A stretch of 64,000 nucleotides of DNA from Hermatobates lingyangjiaoensis (GCA_026182355.1 JAPFBL010001929.1:372501-436500); one strand, 5' to 3'. Shown: positions 33,606 to 43,230, numbered from the stretch's first letter. Notes: a model not told the origin generated them from the letters alone. Made by a program: numbers and translations.

Positions 33606-33689
33606 CAAATATTAGCAAGCTCAGATAATATGAAATCAACAATGTGGTGGAATTAACACAAGAAGGTGATAGAATTGAATGCCTTTTCA

Positions 33690-33927
33690 GCGTCTCTTGG
33701 AGGAGTATCCACTTTTCTGTTGTCCTCGCACCTTCAACAGCAAAATATCTCAGTCAAAAAGGAGAAAAGTGGATACAGAGTGTCTGATTTGTCAAGAAAA
33801 ATGGAAATATCTTATATGTTCACAGAAGTGAATGGGAAACCCTATGCCAGCAGTAAGTTCGGTGCTTAAACAATACAATATTCAGCACCATTATGAAGCT
33901 CAGCATGGTGAAAAATACAGCTTGTCA
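33690..33927 (+). pseudogene. hAT transposase N-terminal zinc-finger remnant
   Basis: One frame reads GYRVSDLSRKMEISYMFTEV then NGKPYAS. After a frameshift near 33859 another frame reads SVLKQYNIQHHYEAQHGEKY. In hAT transposases of the Charlie/GTF2IRD2/ZBED5 type, a KRKxD...F...W..xYxFTExNGKPxCLxC stretch is followed by xxLKxYNIxRHYExxHxEKY. That is the BED-like finger. Both halves match in order, but the Cys pair is gone and there is a frameshift, so it is dead. Its continuation is found about 400 bp downstream, beyond an inserted repeat arm. Confidence 0.62.
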
Positions 33928-34260
33928 AATCATTCATGATCAAAACTTCTTTTATAATTTTAATTTTCTACAGATATTGTTGTACTTTCTTTTTGTCTAA
34001 AGCAGGAATGTCAAACTCATTTCGGTCTGGGGGCCGAATTCAGTTTAATCTGGTCTCAAACGGGCCGGACAGTAAGTCATTCCAAAATTGCATAGAACTA
34101 ACAGTAAGTCACTTTTTCTCTGTGTTAGTCATAATAGTGACAATTAGTGCAGAGAAGAATAAGTTAATTATAAAAAAATTATTCTATGAATTTTCCTTTC
34201 AAATGAACAACCTAATAACTCATAAAAGTATGTGGAAGTTTAACAACATCTTTTTGTTAG
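33922..34260. repeat. Left arm of hAT-type inverted repeat
   Basis: Matches the inverse of 34735-35073. About 80 bp inside the arm, at 34003, lies CAGGAATGTCAAACTCAT then CGGTCTGGGGGCCG, the familiar end of hAT/Charlie-type elements (CAGxxxTGTCAAACTCA...GGGGGCC). Preceding bases GTCTAAAG resemble a hAT 8-bp target. The apparent open frame at 33936-34298 lies here and is not a gene. Confidence 0.82.
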
Positions 34261-34299
34261 TTATAGCACAGAGAACTGAGATAACAGAAGGCAAATGAA

Positions 34300-34610
34300 G
34301 CGATGGTGTATCTAAGGAAACAATAACCTGTTTTCACCCGGAGTCGAGAAGCCAGTGATGAAAGTCAACTACGTAATTGCGAGTCAAATAGTATTAGCAT
34401 CAAAGCCGTGCAGCGATGCAGAGTTCGCCAACAACTGCAAGCTGATAAATTGTGTGCCCATTGAGAATCCTTTCGTCAATATTAGTTTGACAAGAAATAC
34501 AGTAGCAGACAGGATTTCGTAAATATCGGCAGATTTGGACTGTCAACTAAAAAGCTAAGTGAAGACATTTTTGGCATATTCTGTTGCGATTCATGGGAGT
34601 ATTAATATTC
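34300..34610 (+). pseudogene. hAT transposase central segment, broken
   Basis: One frame reads NNLFSPGVEKP, MKVNYVIASQIVLASKPCSD, AEFANNCKLI, then NPFVNISLTRNTVADRIS, stop, ISADLDCQLKS, stop, VKTFLAYSVAIH. This matches the part of hAT proteins that goes QQxxF...aSxxVAxxIaxxSKPFtdgEFvKxCx, then xxIsLSRNTVxdRIxdLsxdLxxQL, then FxxySIAxDES. Two in-frame stops and loss of the DES motif show that it is dead. It sits inside the two inverted arms, whereas the N-terminal finger lies outside the left arm. Confidence 0.68.
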
Positions 34611-34734
34611 ATTTGTTCATATTGCTTCTCACGTGTTAAAAAACAGTGGAAAACAGTTCACAAAGCTGTGATTAAATGTTAAACAACAATATTTTTATCA
34701 CTGTGGTCAGTTTTATGCATAACGTACTTAAATA

Positions 34735-35073
34735 AATGTTAAACTACAAAACGTTGTTGTTAAGGTTGCACATACTTTTATAAGTTATTAGGTTGTTCAT
34801 TTAAAAAAAATTCATTTAATAAAGATTAAATTATCAGCACTAATTGTTAGTATTAGGAATAGTAGAGAGTAAAAAGTGACTTACTGCTAGTTCTATGTAA
34901 TTTTGGAGTGACTTACTGTCCGGCCCGCTTGAGACCAGATTAAACTGAATTCGGCCCCCAGACCGAAATGAGTTTGACATTCCTGCTCTAGACAAAAAGA
35001 AAGTACAACAATATCTGTAGAAAATCAAAATTATAAAAGACTTTTTCATATCTTTTCATCAATGATTTGACAA
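34735..35073. repeat. Right arm of hAT-type inverted repeat
   Basis: Inverse of 33922-34260. It carries TGACATTCCTG at 34975-34985, the inverse hAT end, then CTCTAGAC, the inverse of the bases flanking the left end. Identity is highest around the hAT ends and drops toward the middle. Confidence 0.82.
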
Positions 35074-35789
35074 AGTTATAGTTCTTCAAAAACTAACAAC
35101 CAAAAACTTATATTTCTTTTTTATTTTACTATTTATATTGATTGATTTAGTTAATTTGTATATATATCTGTTCTTCATGAGTATTGTACATGTATTATGC
35201 TGAACGGACTGTATCAGCTGGGCTTAAACGGCTTAATAGCCTAAACTACTTAGTTTTGTTTAGGGCTATTGAGAAAATCTAAGCAAACTCATGTTTCTAT
35301 TGAAAAAGTTCGAGTGAGACTTTGGGAGAAACTTAGGCTCGTGACAGTTATGTATGATAGTATACTCAAGAGTCGTTGAATGGATGTATGGGGAGAAAAG
35401 TATATGCTGGTTTCATAAATTTTGTTTTATTTTAATAGTAACTTCGCCTTCTTTCATATTATGTATTATTTTTTTCTAAGTTCAGGATCTATTGATATGT
35501 CTATGTACTGGTACTACCGTGTATGAACTAAAAAAAAGATGTTAAAGTGCTTCAATTATCGAATGTATTCAATTTATATCAAATCAAGACACAATAATGG
35601 TGGAATCTTATTAACCTTTTTATGACATTAATCTGTTCTTCTGACGATTGACAGCGTCAGATGTTGATATCAACAGCTTTGAAGAAATTTAAGTTATGGT
35701 TTCCCGAAGGTTGAGTTATTTCAGCACAGTTTTACTATATGGTCCACCATACTCTAGTTTTATAGTTACCAAAGATAAATTAAGCAAGA
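35074..35789. other. No gene seen
   Basis: AT-rich. It may hold eroded 5' parts of the LINE relic, but I cannot read any RT motif before 35797. Confidence 0.45.
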
Positions 35790-35935
35790 GTTGTTTCAGA
35801 GTGTTTTCGTTATCAGTCCTAGAGTTCGAAATATAATGATTAATGATATATTAAATGACGTGACGACTAAATCTCTATTGTATGCAGATGATCCTAATCG
35901 CCTGGTGATCAAGTGTTAATATTCGGCCAGTGTAA
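35790..35935 (+). pseudogene. Non-LTR retrotransposon reverse transcriptase remnant (YADD box)
   Basis: The plus strand reads QSVFVISPRVRNIMINDI then LNDVTTKSLLYADDPNRLVI. Compare the RT pattern QGSVxSPxLFNxxINDxxxxxxxxxxxLYADDxxLxxx of I/Jockey/R1-type elements. YADD holds two of the catalytic aspartates. Downstream, after frame disturbance, SxFQLFKLSAKNYDL at about 35995-36045 matches the KTxxxxFxLS region that follows. Frameshifts and lost residues make it a relic. Confidence 0.65.
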
Positions 35936-36089
35936 ACATTGGCCAACCCTAGACAAATGCTCAAAAAAGAAAAATGTCAACCAACTATCAAAAATCAACC
36001 TTTCAACTTTTCAAACTGTCAGCAAAGAACTATGATTTAGACATGTTTTTTTCATAATCAGCCCTATCCTGGAAATAATGATTTCCAAC

Positions 36090-36300
36090 TGTTGAGTCCT
36101 GCTCAAAAGTGGACTGATAAATTCTATGAAGAACTCAAAGCCCTTCAGGTAGGTTAGGTTGCAGTGGTAGTCCCACAAGGGAACACACGTAGGACGAGCA
36201 CTGGCCCTTCAGGTAGCTCTAGAGAAGATTGTGAAATTGAAATTCAGCAAGGTAGTTCTATTGTTTGATTCGAAAAGAGATCTAACTGCTAATTGCTAGA
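36090..36300 (+). pseudogene. Non-LTR RNase H domain remnant
   Basis: After removing the 51-bp insertion at 36153-36203 plus one 13-bp duplicate, the frame reads FYEELKALQVALEKIVKLKF then SKVVLLFDSKRDLTAN. RNase H domains of I/R1/Jockey-type elements read FxGEixALxxALxxI...kvxixxDSxaAl. The EEL glutamate and FDS aspartate align with the first and third catalytic carboxylates. It belongs with the RT relic 200 bp upstream. Confidence 0.62.
36140..36216 (-). mobile_element. Minimal truncated SINE insertion with 13-bp target duplication
   Basis: GCCCTTCAGGTAG at 36140-36152 recurs at 36204-36216. The 51 bp between read, on the minus strand, CCTACGTGTGTTCCCTTGTG then GGACTACCACTGCAACCTAA, which is the 3' end of the SINE at 52505-53010 (CCTATGTATGTTCCCTTCTG then GGACTGCCACTGCAATC). 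It splits the RNase H frame. Confidence 0.75.
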
Positions 36301-36613
36301 GTGGAGGTACTCAATGGGGGAGAATTTTTTTTCCTTCAAAGTAGTACTCCTACTTGGAGGGAGTTTATTGTAATATTTTCACATAATCAATTACAATGGG
36401 GGTTAATGTGGGTTTTCAAGAGGTGATGGAACAACAGCAAGTTTACATAGTCAGAAAAACTATTGTAGGTTTTGACCTCTTAATTATAAATCAAAAAATA
36501 TTATTTTGATTGAATTGATATTTTATATATCAATCATATTTTTCATCAGCATTAAATTTGTAAAATTCTATTATAAACACATTCTAAATAAAATTGTATA
36601 TATATATATATAT

Positions 36614-36787
36614 ATGAACGTATAAGCCACAAGGAAAAAGTAAAAAACACAGAAAATATGCTCTAAGGCCTTTCAATTATATGTCATCAGAGAGCAAATT
36701 GAAAGGCCTTAGTCATATTTTTTGTGTTTTTTACTTTTTCCTTGTGGCTTATACGTTCATTAGTTTTCATCACGTGTTTATTGTGAT
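36614..36787. repeat. PAL-4 palindrome plus subterminal hairpin
   Basis: ATGAACGTATAAGCCACAAG at the left is mirrored by CTTGTGGCTTATACGTTCAT at 36741-36760. Arms are about 65 bp and nearly identical. The centre reads ATATGTCATCAGAGAGC. After the right arm comes the hairpin ATCAC(GTGTTTATT)GTGAT, which shares its loop with the PAL-1 hairpin. TA tracts lie at both ends. Confidence 0.88.
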
Positions 36788-37202
36788 TATTTAGTATATA
36801 TATATAATCCTTCCTATTGATATCCACTCTAATTCCCATGGACTGGACTTTAATCTCTGCTTCCTTGTCCAACTCCTTAATCAGATCCCTATACCGTCTT
36901 CTAGAGTGACTTTAACAGCTTCAGAGGACGCAATTATCTGTCTTCTCAAAGCCCGCTCTCCCCCTGCCCTCAACTTGTAGAGTAAATTTTTTTTAAAATT
37001 ATGATTTTTTTTTATTTATTTAATTTTTTTTATTTATTTTTTTAAATGGCTCATTGCTTCATTTCATATTCTTCTCTTTCTGTTATCGTTATTTTTATTT
37101 GTTCTTTTTTTAGTTATTTTTCTCTCTGTAGTTAGTAGCTTTCCTAGAGTGGCCAGCAGAGTGCGTGAATGATCGTCCGAGCATTTGACCGTCCGTTAAA
37201 TG
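36788..37202. other. Weak coding-like island, unassigned
   Basis: On the minus strand a frame reads RRYRDLIKELDKEAEIKVQS then MGIRVDINRKD (36800-36895). It looks protein-like but matches nothing I know. Upstream in that strand are stops. The rest (36965-37140) is T-rich. Confidence 0.3.
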
Positions 37203-37262
37203 TCCAAATATCGTTGTGAGTCTTTTTTGTAAGTGTTTTTATCTGTTTCTCTTTCCTTTGTG

Positions 37263-37334
<72 letters not shown>

Positions 37335-37440
37335 CACACAGGAAAGAGAAAAAACATATAAAGACACACACAAAAGACTCACAACGATATTTCGACAGTC
37401 GTTGTCATCGGGCAGAAGTAGTCCTTTTGAAACTAACTGA
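37203..37440. repeat. PAL-6 inverted repeat with a (TA)33 tract at its centre
   Basis: Left arm 37203-37264 (AAATATCGTTGTGAGTC to TTTCCTTTGTGAAC) mirrors right arm 37332-37394 (GTTCACACAGGAAAGAG to GACTCACAACGATATTT). The (TA) tract at 37265-37331 is exactly between them. The right side continues TCGACAGTCGTTGTCATCGG. Confidence 0.87.
37265..37331. repeat. (TA)33, longest in the window
   Basis: Uninterrupted. It is the loop of the PAL-6 inverted repeat. Confidence 0.97.
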
Positions 37441-37466
37441 TATATATATATATATATATATATATT
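37440..37466. repeat. (TA)n microsatellite
   Basis: At the right end of PAL-6. Confidence 0.9.
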
Positions 37467-38160
37467 ATCAGTATCAGTATCATATATAGTATATATATAT
37501 ATACTAATAAATAAAAAATAATAGGATTTTTAATAATATTTGAATATTATTTAAAATGTACGTTTTAAAAAAGATTATCTTGGATGAAGTAGGGGGCAAT
37601 TACATTCGGACAATAGTGAGAAGGGTGCAGGGATCCTGCAAGGCAGAGTGTGCCCTGTGCTAGAGTATGCAAGTTAGTTTATTCTACTCTACTAGTTCTA
37701 CTAGTTATGCTCTAGTTTTACAACCAATTATAACCTAGTACTTAATCCTACTTAATAGTACGGATAATGTCTTCACGTTAAAAATAAATTTCTGAGCTAT
37801 TCAACTCGTATAAGACATACAGTTTTCTTTACATTCCTCAGCATGTTAAATAAATAGAGAAATAGACAATTTTTCCTTTTATTTATGTTGTAACTGTTAT
37901 AATTTTCAATCATGATTAACAATTGGGGTATATATCACCCCAAAGGATAGAAACCATTGAAACCAAACACTGGTGGCACGAAGAAAAGAATGTTTTTTTT
38001 TTTCATATAACAGTTTCCATAAATCAGTTGTATTTGCAAATCATAATATACACAACAGTAATTTGGTTGACACAGATGTCTCTTATATTGAGTTTGTCAA
38101 TCAATCTATCTATCAAAAGTGTATCAAATACAATATATTTTATTAGCAACTTCATGAATA
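37467..38160. other. No gene seen
   Basis: AT-rich; TACTCTACTAGTTCTACTAG at 37684 is a local repeat. Confidence 0.5.
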
Positions 38161-38350
38161 CTTTAAGCCTAGTAGCATTTCATGCAAATTCATTTTATTA
38201 TAGAATAAAGTAACCAAACCTGTTGTCTAACAAGACAAAAAGCATGCCAGATATATCGCCATCTTACAAATGGCTTTATTAGCATCGATCAATATAAAAT
38301 AAGTTCGAATTTTAAGCACCCAATTTACCACTCACCCAACCAGCTGGCTT
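38161..38350 (+). repeat. Dispersed repeat R3, copy 1
   Basis: CTTTAAGCCTAGTAGCATTT, ATGCCAGATATATCGCCATC then TTACAAATGGCTTTATTAGC, TTTTAAGCACCCAATTTACC. Copy 2 is at 40523. Confidence 0.85.
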
Positions 38351-38559
38351 ACATCATCACGTCGTCAAATCATTTTATGCTCATTTTTATTTTTTCCGTA
38401 ATATAACGCTTCTCTTTAAGGATAAATTAGTTCAACTTTAATAGAGGTGTAATTTTAACAAATAAAAGGTTTTTCTTGTTAATTACATAATTTTCAAAAT
38501 TTCGATTTAACATAACTTTGGCTTATTTTACAAATTTTTACAGTTTTATCCTTAATGAT

Positions 38560-39360
38560 ATAATTTTCTAGATTTTAGAGTTACCTTTTTTTTTTTGAAT
38601 TTTCATTTAATTTAGAAATTTAATTTGGACTTAGAAATTGTGTTTCATTTGATAGTTTGAAATTGTTTGAGTAATGCTCAAACCGTATTAACGAGTTCTT
38701 TTTGTATCACATTACATTAATTGCATCAGGAATAATCAACAAGTGTCTACGTATTTAATTTCGTTCAGTTATGACGTCATCGAAATACGTTTGCTCAATT
38801 TTGTACAATTTAAATTATTTTGTTGTTGATTTTAAATTAATTTTAAACAATTACGTTATTTTTGGATTTTCTTGTGATCGTTTACAGAATCAGAAAGGCT
38901 ATCAGAAAGCACATTTCTACTAATTCAAAAAGTTGTTTTTGGTAATGATTCAAATTTTTTTATTTTGAATTATTTTTAAACAATTCCAAACTTTTGCCTT
39001 TCTTTGCATTTTGTTTTAGATTCAGAAAGTGTAATTCATTTTGAAAAGTTGTTTATAGGCAATTAAGTAATTTTTTATTTTAAATTATTTTTAAATAACT
39101 GCACACTTTTTGGCGTTCACTGCGTTCGTTTTTAGATTTAGAAATTTTTATTTCTAGCAATTTCTAGCATTTGAAAAGTTTTTTTTTGGAATGATGTCAT
39201 TTTCTCATTTTGATTTCTTTTTTACCAATTTCACACTTCTTCACATCTGTTTCTTTTTGTTTTAGAATCAGAAAGTTTATGGAAAAAGTTAATTTTTACC
39301 AATTCGACAAGTTTTTTCCAGTGTAGGTATAATTTTTTTCATTTTGAATAAATTTCATTC
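38560..39360. repeat. Degenerate AT-rich array, period about 125 bp
   Basis: Blocks in a fixed order recur about four to six times: TTTTAGATTCAGAAAG, then TTTCTACCAATT, GAAAAGTTG, TTTTTCATTTTGAAT, ATTTTTAAACAATT, CACACTTTTTG. Divergence is high, so it is old. Confidence 0.65.
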
Positions 39361-40118
39361 TTAATCAATTAAAATAAAAATATTAAATTTATTTATTTTT
39401 ATAGAATAGCAATGCTTTCAGAATTTCAATGCCAGGCCTGTTCTATAATTAGAAAATGGGCTTATTTGTTAATTAGGACCGTGCTATTAATAGATAAACC
39501 ACAATATCAAGTTGATGTTCTATCAGAAATCTAAGATTTGTCCTACTCAAGATTACGTCCAGTAGGAATCCTTAATTAGATTTTAATCCTTAATTAGTAT
39601 TAATTAATTAGTTAAAAATCCTTATTCGATCTCGATCATTTTCTGTACAATAACTTCGTTTATGGTTAACATAATAAAATCAAAGGTTTTTAAATTATAT
39701 TTTATAGGATAAAAATAAAATTCTAGGTATTAAAAATGTAAGCAAATATTTAACTGAATACTAATAATACTGTCAAAATTATGTAACTAGAAAAGAAATT
39801 GATGAAGGCGAAGGAAAACAATTACCTATAATTCAGAGGTCACTACCGGGGTCGTTGTAATATAGGTGAAAGTTACTAATACATAATACTGTGTGCTTTA
39901 TCTACAGTGAACATTATTACAGTAGTACTTTACTGTGTACTACATACTGTAAACTCAATTGATATATATTAAGCTAGAGAGAATCCATATTTTTGTTTAA
40001 TGTCACATTGAGTAACCTATTTTTTATTTTTATTGTTTAAACCGATCCCCTAGCGGGTGATAACATCAGCCGTTTGAAGGCTTTTTGTTTGATCGGTGAT
40101 TCTACAGATTCTAAATGA
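39361..40118. other. No gene seen
   Basis: AT-rich, nothing recognised. ACTTTACTGTGTACTACATA-type words cluster at 39910-39950. Confidence 0.5.
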
Positions 40119-40297
40119 GAGTCCTAAATTTTGCCTAACTCAAGTGCATTTCGAGTAGGGATCTTTAACGAGTACCTGACATCGCGCACAGATTTATTCA
40201 CCTCCGGCGTGAATAAATCGAGTCTCAGGTGTGGATCGAAGCCTGAACATACCAGTTCAGAGGCAAGTACGTTAACCACTGAGGTAATTTGGCCCCC
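40119..40297 (-). mobile_element. tRNA-derived SINE
   Basis: On the minus strand GGGGGCCAAATTACCTCAGT then GGTTAACG (A box), GGCTTCGATCCACACC (B box), GACTCGATTTATTCACGCC, and the tail GTTAAAGATCCCTACTCGAA then CTTGAGTTAGGCAAAATTTA. Best-preserved head in the window. Confidence 0.85.
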
Positions 40298-40522
40298 TGA
40301 ATGATCTATTGTCACGTAAATAAAATAAATATTAACCGATTAAAAGAACAATTTAGTGAGCTATAGAATGCTAAAAGTCTGTTGGAGTTTTAGATTATGA
40401 CAAAAACAGTGTTGCTCAAAAGAAGCCAAATGTTTCAACGAAAAAGACACTAAAAGAAGCTAATCCTGCTTTTTTGATTGGATTAATTTTATAGTTTTTT
40501 TTTTATTGACTGCTATATGATC

Positions 40523-40715
40523 ATTTTAAGCCCAGTAGCAATTCATGTAAAGTCATTATATTACATCATTAAGGAACTAAAGTTGTTAAGTAACAAGGCA
40601 AAACGCATGGTAGATATATCGTCATGTTACAAATGGCCTTATTAGCATCGATCAGTTTGACATGAGCTTGAATTTTAAGCACCCAATTACTACTATACCA
40701 ACAAGTCATTGGTAC
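40523..40715 (+). repeat. Dispersed repeat R3, copy 2
   Basis: TTTTAAGCCCAGTAGCAATT, ATGGTAGATATATCGTCATG then TTACAAATGGCCTTATTAGC, TTTTAAGCACCCAATTACTA. It is followed at once by the SINE at 40729. Confidence 0.85.
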
Positions 40716-40728
40716 GTTTAAGAGGCCA

Positions 40729-40963
40729 GGGTAGCCCAGTGGCTTACGTCTTCACGGGATTTGACGCCACTCTGGCCCTCGATTTATTCTCCCGGGAGGT
40801 GAAACAATCTGAGAACGTCGTCCCTAGGAGAGGACGTTAAGCCGGGTGATACTTCAATATGCGTGGTACCGATCAGTGCGTTCTACCCCACCCTGCGTAC
40901 TACGGACTGCTTGTATTCCAATTGTCCTTTCCTGTCTAATGTATATCGAATAAACATCCTATA
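40729..40963 (+). mobile_element. tRNA-derived SINE, variant tail
   Basis: GGCCAGGGTAGCCCAGTGGC, CTCTGGCCCTCGATTTATTC, GAACGTCGTCCCTAGGAGAG then GACGTTAAGCCGGGTG. The tail differs from other copies (GTACCGATCAGTGCGTTCTA, CTGCTTGTATTCCAATTGTC), so this is a second subfamily. The B box is eroded. Confidence 0.82.
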
Positions 40964-41061
40964 TATGAAAATACAATTAATTAAAATACAAATTCAATAT
41001 AATATATTTTATTTTAAATAATATTACATGTGCTTTATGGTAAATATATACATATATATAA

Positions 41062-41236
41062 ATTTCACATAAACACGTGAAATAAGAATCGATGATCAAA
41101 CCACAATAAGAAATGGGAAAACAAGACTAAGATCTTTCAACCGTAACAAGTGGTCTTTGTCAGAGTCAAAAACAAACAGAGGGTTGAAAGATCTTAGTCT
41201 TGTTTTCCCATTTCTTATTGTAGTTTGATCATTGAT
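41062..41236. repeat. PAL-1 full copy
   Basis: Hairpin ATTTCACATAAACACGTGAA, left arm, centre AAACAAACAGAGGG, right arm ending TAGTTTGATCATTGA, then (TA)n. The right arm lacks the CTGACGAAG segment. Confidence 0.83.
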
Positions 41237-41360
41237 ATATATATATATATATATATATTATCATTAAATAAATTTATATACACTATATTATCATATAGTA
41301 TAAATAAAAATACTTAAAAGTACTGGATCAATATTTTAAACTTATATATATATATATATA

Positions 41361-41645
41361 ACCAATTAAAAAGAAGGTAGCACACAGATAGACAAAAGAA
41401 TAACTCACTTCTACATTTCGATAATTCGACCATCGTCGTCATCAGGAGGTGAAGAATCCCGCAAGAAGATAGAGCGGCGACCTTCTTCGAGCAGGCACCG
41501 CTCTACCTTCCTGCGGGACTCTTCGTCTCCTGATGACGATGATGGTCGAAATATAGAACTGAGTTATTTCTTTGTCTATCTGTGTGCTACCTTCTTTTTA
41601 ACTGGTTTTTATTTAAAAGTCCTCTGTACCGTTTAATTTAATTAT
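41361..41645. repeat. PAL-5 long palindrome
   Basis: Arms of about 110 bp: ACCAATTAAAAAGAAGGTAG at 41361 is mirrored by CTACCTTCTTTTTAACTGGT at 41587-41606. The arms contain TCGTCATCAGGAGGTGAAGA and, inverted, CTCCTGATGACGATGATGG then TCGAAATATAG. The GC-rich apex (GCGGCGACCTTCTTCGAGCA) is unusual for this AT-rich DNA. The tail TTTTTATTTAAAAGTCC is shared with 4520-4590. Confidence 0.87.
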
Positions 41646-41729
41646 ACATACATATAAACACGAGTTCAACATTATTTCGAGCTCGTATAGTGTCCAGTTT
41701 GTATCGTCTTTCCGTTCATTAAGTGAATA

Positions 41730-42185
41730 TATATCTATATATTATTGAAGTTAGCAGCAGATTCTGCGTTGACTGATTTCTTACTAATGTTTTTTAGTTT
41801 CCTGACTAGTTTACGGTAATTTACTGGTATTTTTCAAAAGAGTTCTGGTAACGACATGAGGGAACGATAATGTAGAACACTAAACAGCTATTTAAAAAAT
41901 TTAATATCTAATGAAAGCAAAAAATTTAAGAAAATATAAATAAATTGGTGAAACAAGTAATTTTTTTACCTTAGTCATATTGTCGTAGATATTAAAATTT
42001 TTAAGGAGTGTTTAGTGTTCTACATTATCGTTCTTTCATGTCGTTACTAGAACTCCACTGGAAAATACTAGCAAACCACCGCAAACTAGCCAAGAAACTA
42101 GGAAACATCAGTAAGAAATTAGTCAGAGCAGAAGCTGCCGCTAACTTCAATAATACTTGTTTGAGAGAAGACATGTTGCCATCAT
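41730..42185. repeat. Inverted repeat around AT-rich centre
   Basis: ATTATTGAAGTTAGCAGCAG then ATTCTGCGTTGACTGATTTC (41741-41780) mirrors GAAATTAGTCAGAGCAGAAG then CTGCCGCTAACTTCAATAAT (42115-42155). Further in, GAGGGAACGATAATGTAGAA then CACTAAACA (41859) mirrors TGTTTAGTGTTCTACATTAT then CGTTCTTTC (42009). This is a roughly 430-bp foldback related to the 19.8-kb one. Confidence 0.85.
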
Positions 42186-42439
42186 ACACCTATATATACA
42201 TAACAAATTATTTTTATTTTCTGTAAACAATTTTCATATCTCTAGAAAAACGCAATAAAAATTATCTTAATTTTTCTCAATATTTTCCAAAAATTCTAAG
42301 TTTGTTACCACGCTAAGGTCCAGAATCTTTGATAGATAAATTTTTTATTTTACACAAATATGAACCTCATAGTTTGGGAGCAATTATACATGACGAGAAA
42401 GTTACTTTCTTAGATTAGATTGAATTAGCACTTTAAAAC

Positions 42440-42553
42440 GTTGGTCCGAGCTTGTTTATATGTTCAGTTGTCGTTGAAGAACCGAGACAATCTCTGAACT
42501 ACTCTGACTACACTTGAGTTAGGCAAAGTTAGGACTTCCAATGTAGAATGCTC

Positions 42554-42590
<37 letters not shown>

Positions 42591-42640
42591 AAAGGGCTTA
42601 AGTATGTTCTCTTGTTTGATAGCCATGAATTATTAGTTCG
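42440..42640 (+). mobile_element. SINE 3' part with (TG)n
   Basis: ACACTTGAGTTAGGCAAAGT then TAGGACTTCCAATGTAGAAT, GCTCATTGTG, (TG)n, then CAGAAAGGGCTTAAGTATGT. It matches the 3' half of the family and is directly repeated about 620 bp downstream. Confidence 0.7.
42557..42583. repeat. (TG)n microsatellite
   Basis: (TG)13, inside the 42440 SINE copy. Confidence 0.93.
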
Positions 42641-43084
42641 CATAAATTCTCTAGCTTCCATCAATTATCTGACTTGTATAATCGTAGATAAGGAGTAGCA
42701 AGGTAAGTTGGGATCTCCTGTACCAAACCACTCATTAAACCTGACTGATTGTCTGACGTCAGTACTAAATCATAACCTTGAAAGCAAAAATTTAAACTAA
42801 ACAACCCGGCGTAATTTGATCTACTGATTAAAGGTAGCATAGTCATAAATGGCAAGTTACAAGTCATTGGAACTACTCGTACACTTGTGGTTCACATGTA
42901 ATTCTAATTAATCAACAAATTGCTGATTTACTTAATTTGAGATTAATTGAAATAAAGAGTATTTCAAAAATTATCAGTGGATCGAATATCACGACAGCTC
43001 TACTTCTTATTAAATTTCGCATTGGATTGAGTACAGACTAAAAAATAATAACTTCCCTTGTCACCTATAACTTGATGTTGATGC

Positions 43085-43230
43085 TTGTACGATGTTCGGT
43101 TCTCGTACAAGCTCTGAACTACTCTGAACACATTTGAGTTAGGACTCCCAATGCAGAATGCTCATTGTGTGTGTGTTATCCGAAAGGGCTTATGTATGTT
43201 CTCTGTTGGACGGCATGATTTATCAGCTAT
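43085..43230 (+). mobile_element. SINE 3' part, sister of the 42440 copy
   Basis: GAACACATTTGAGTTAGGAC then TCCCAATGCAGAATGCTCAT, GTGTGTGT, CCGAAAGGGCTTATGTATGT. It lacks the GCAAAGT segment present in the sister copy. Confidence 0.7.

Noticed and set aside
33936..35049. Two similar proteins in opposite orientations (MIKTSFIILIFYRYCC... and MKKSFIILIFYRYCC...)
   Set aside because: They are translations of the same hAT-type inverted arm, including its non-coding end sequence.
37144..37371. 75-codon minus frame with Tyr-Ile run
   Set aside because: Product of (TA)33 and the PAL-6 arms.
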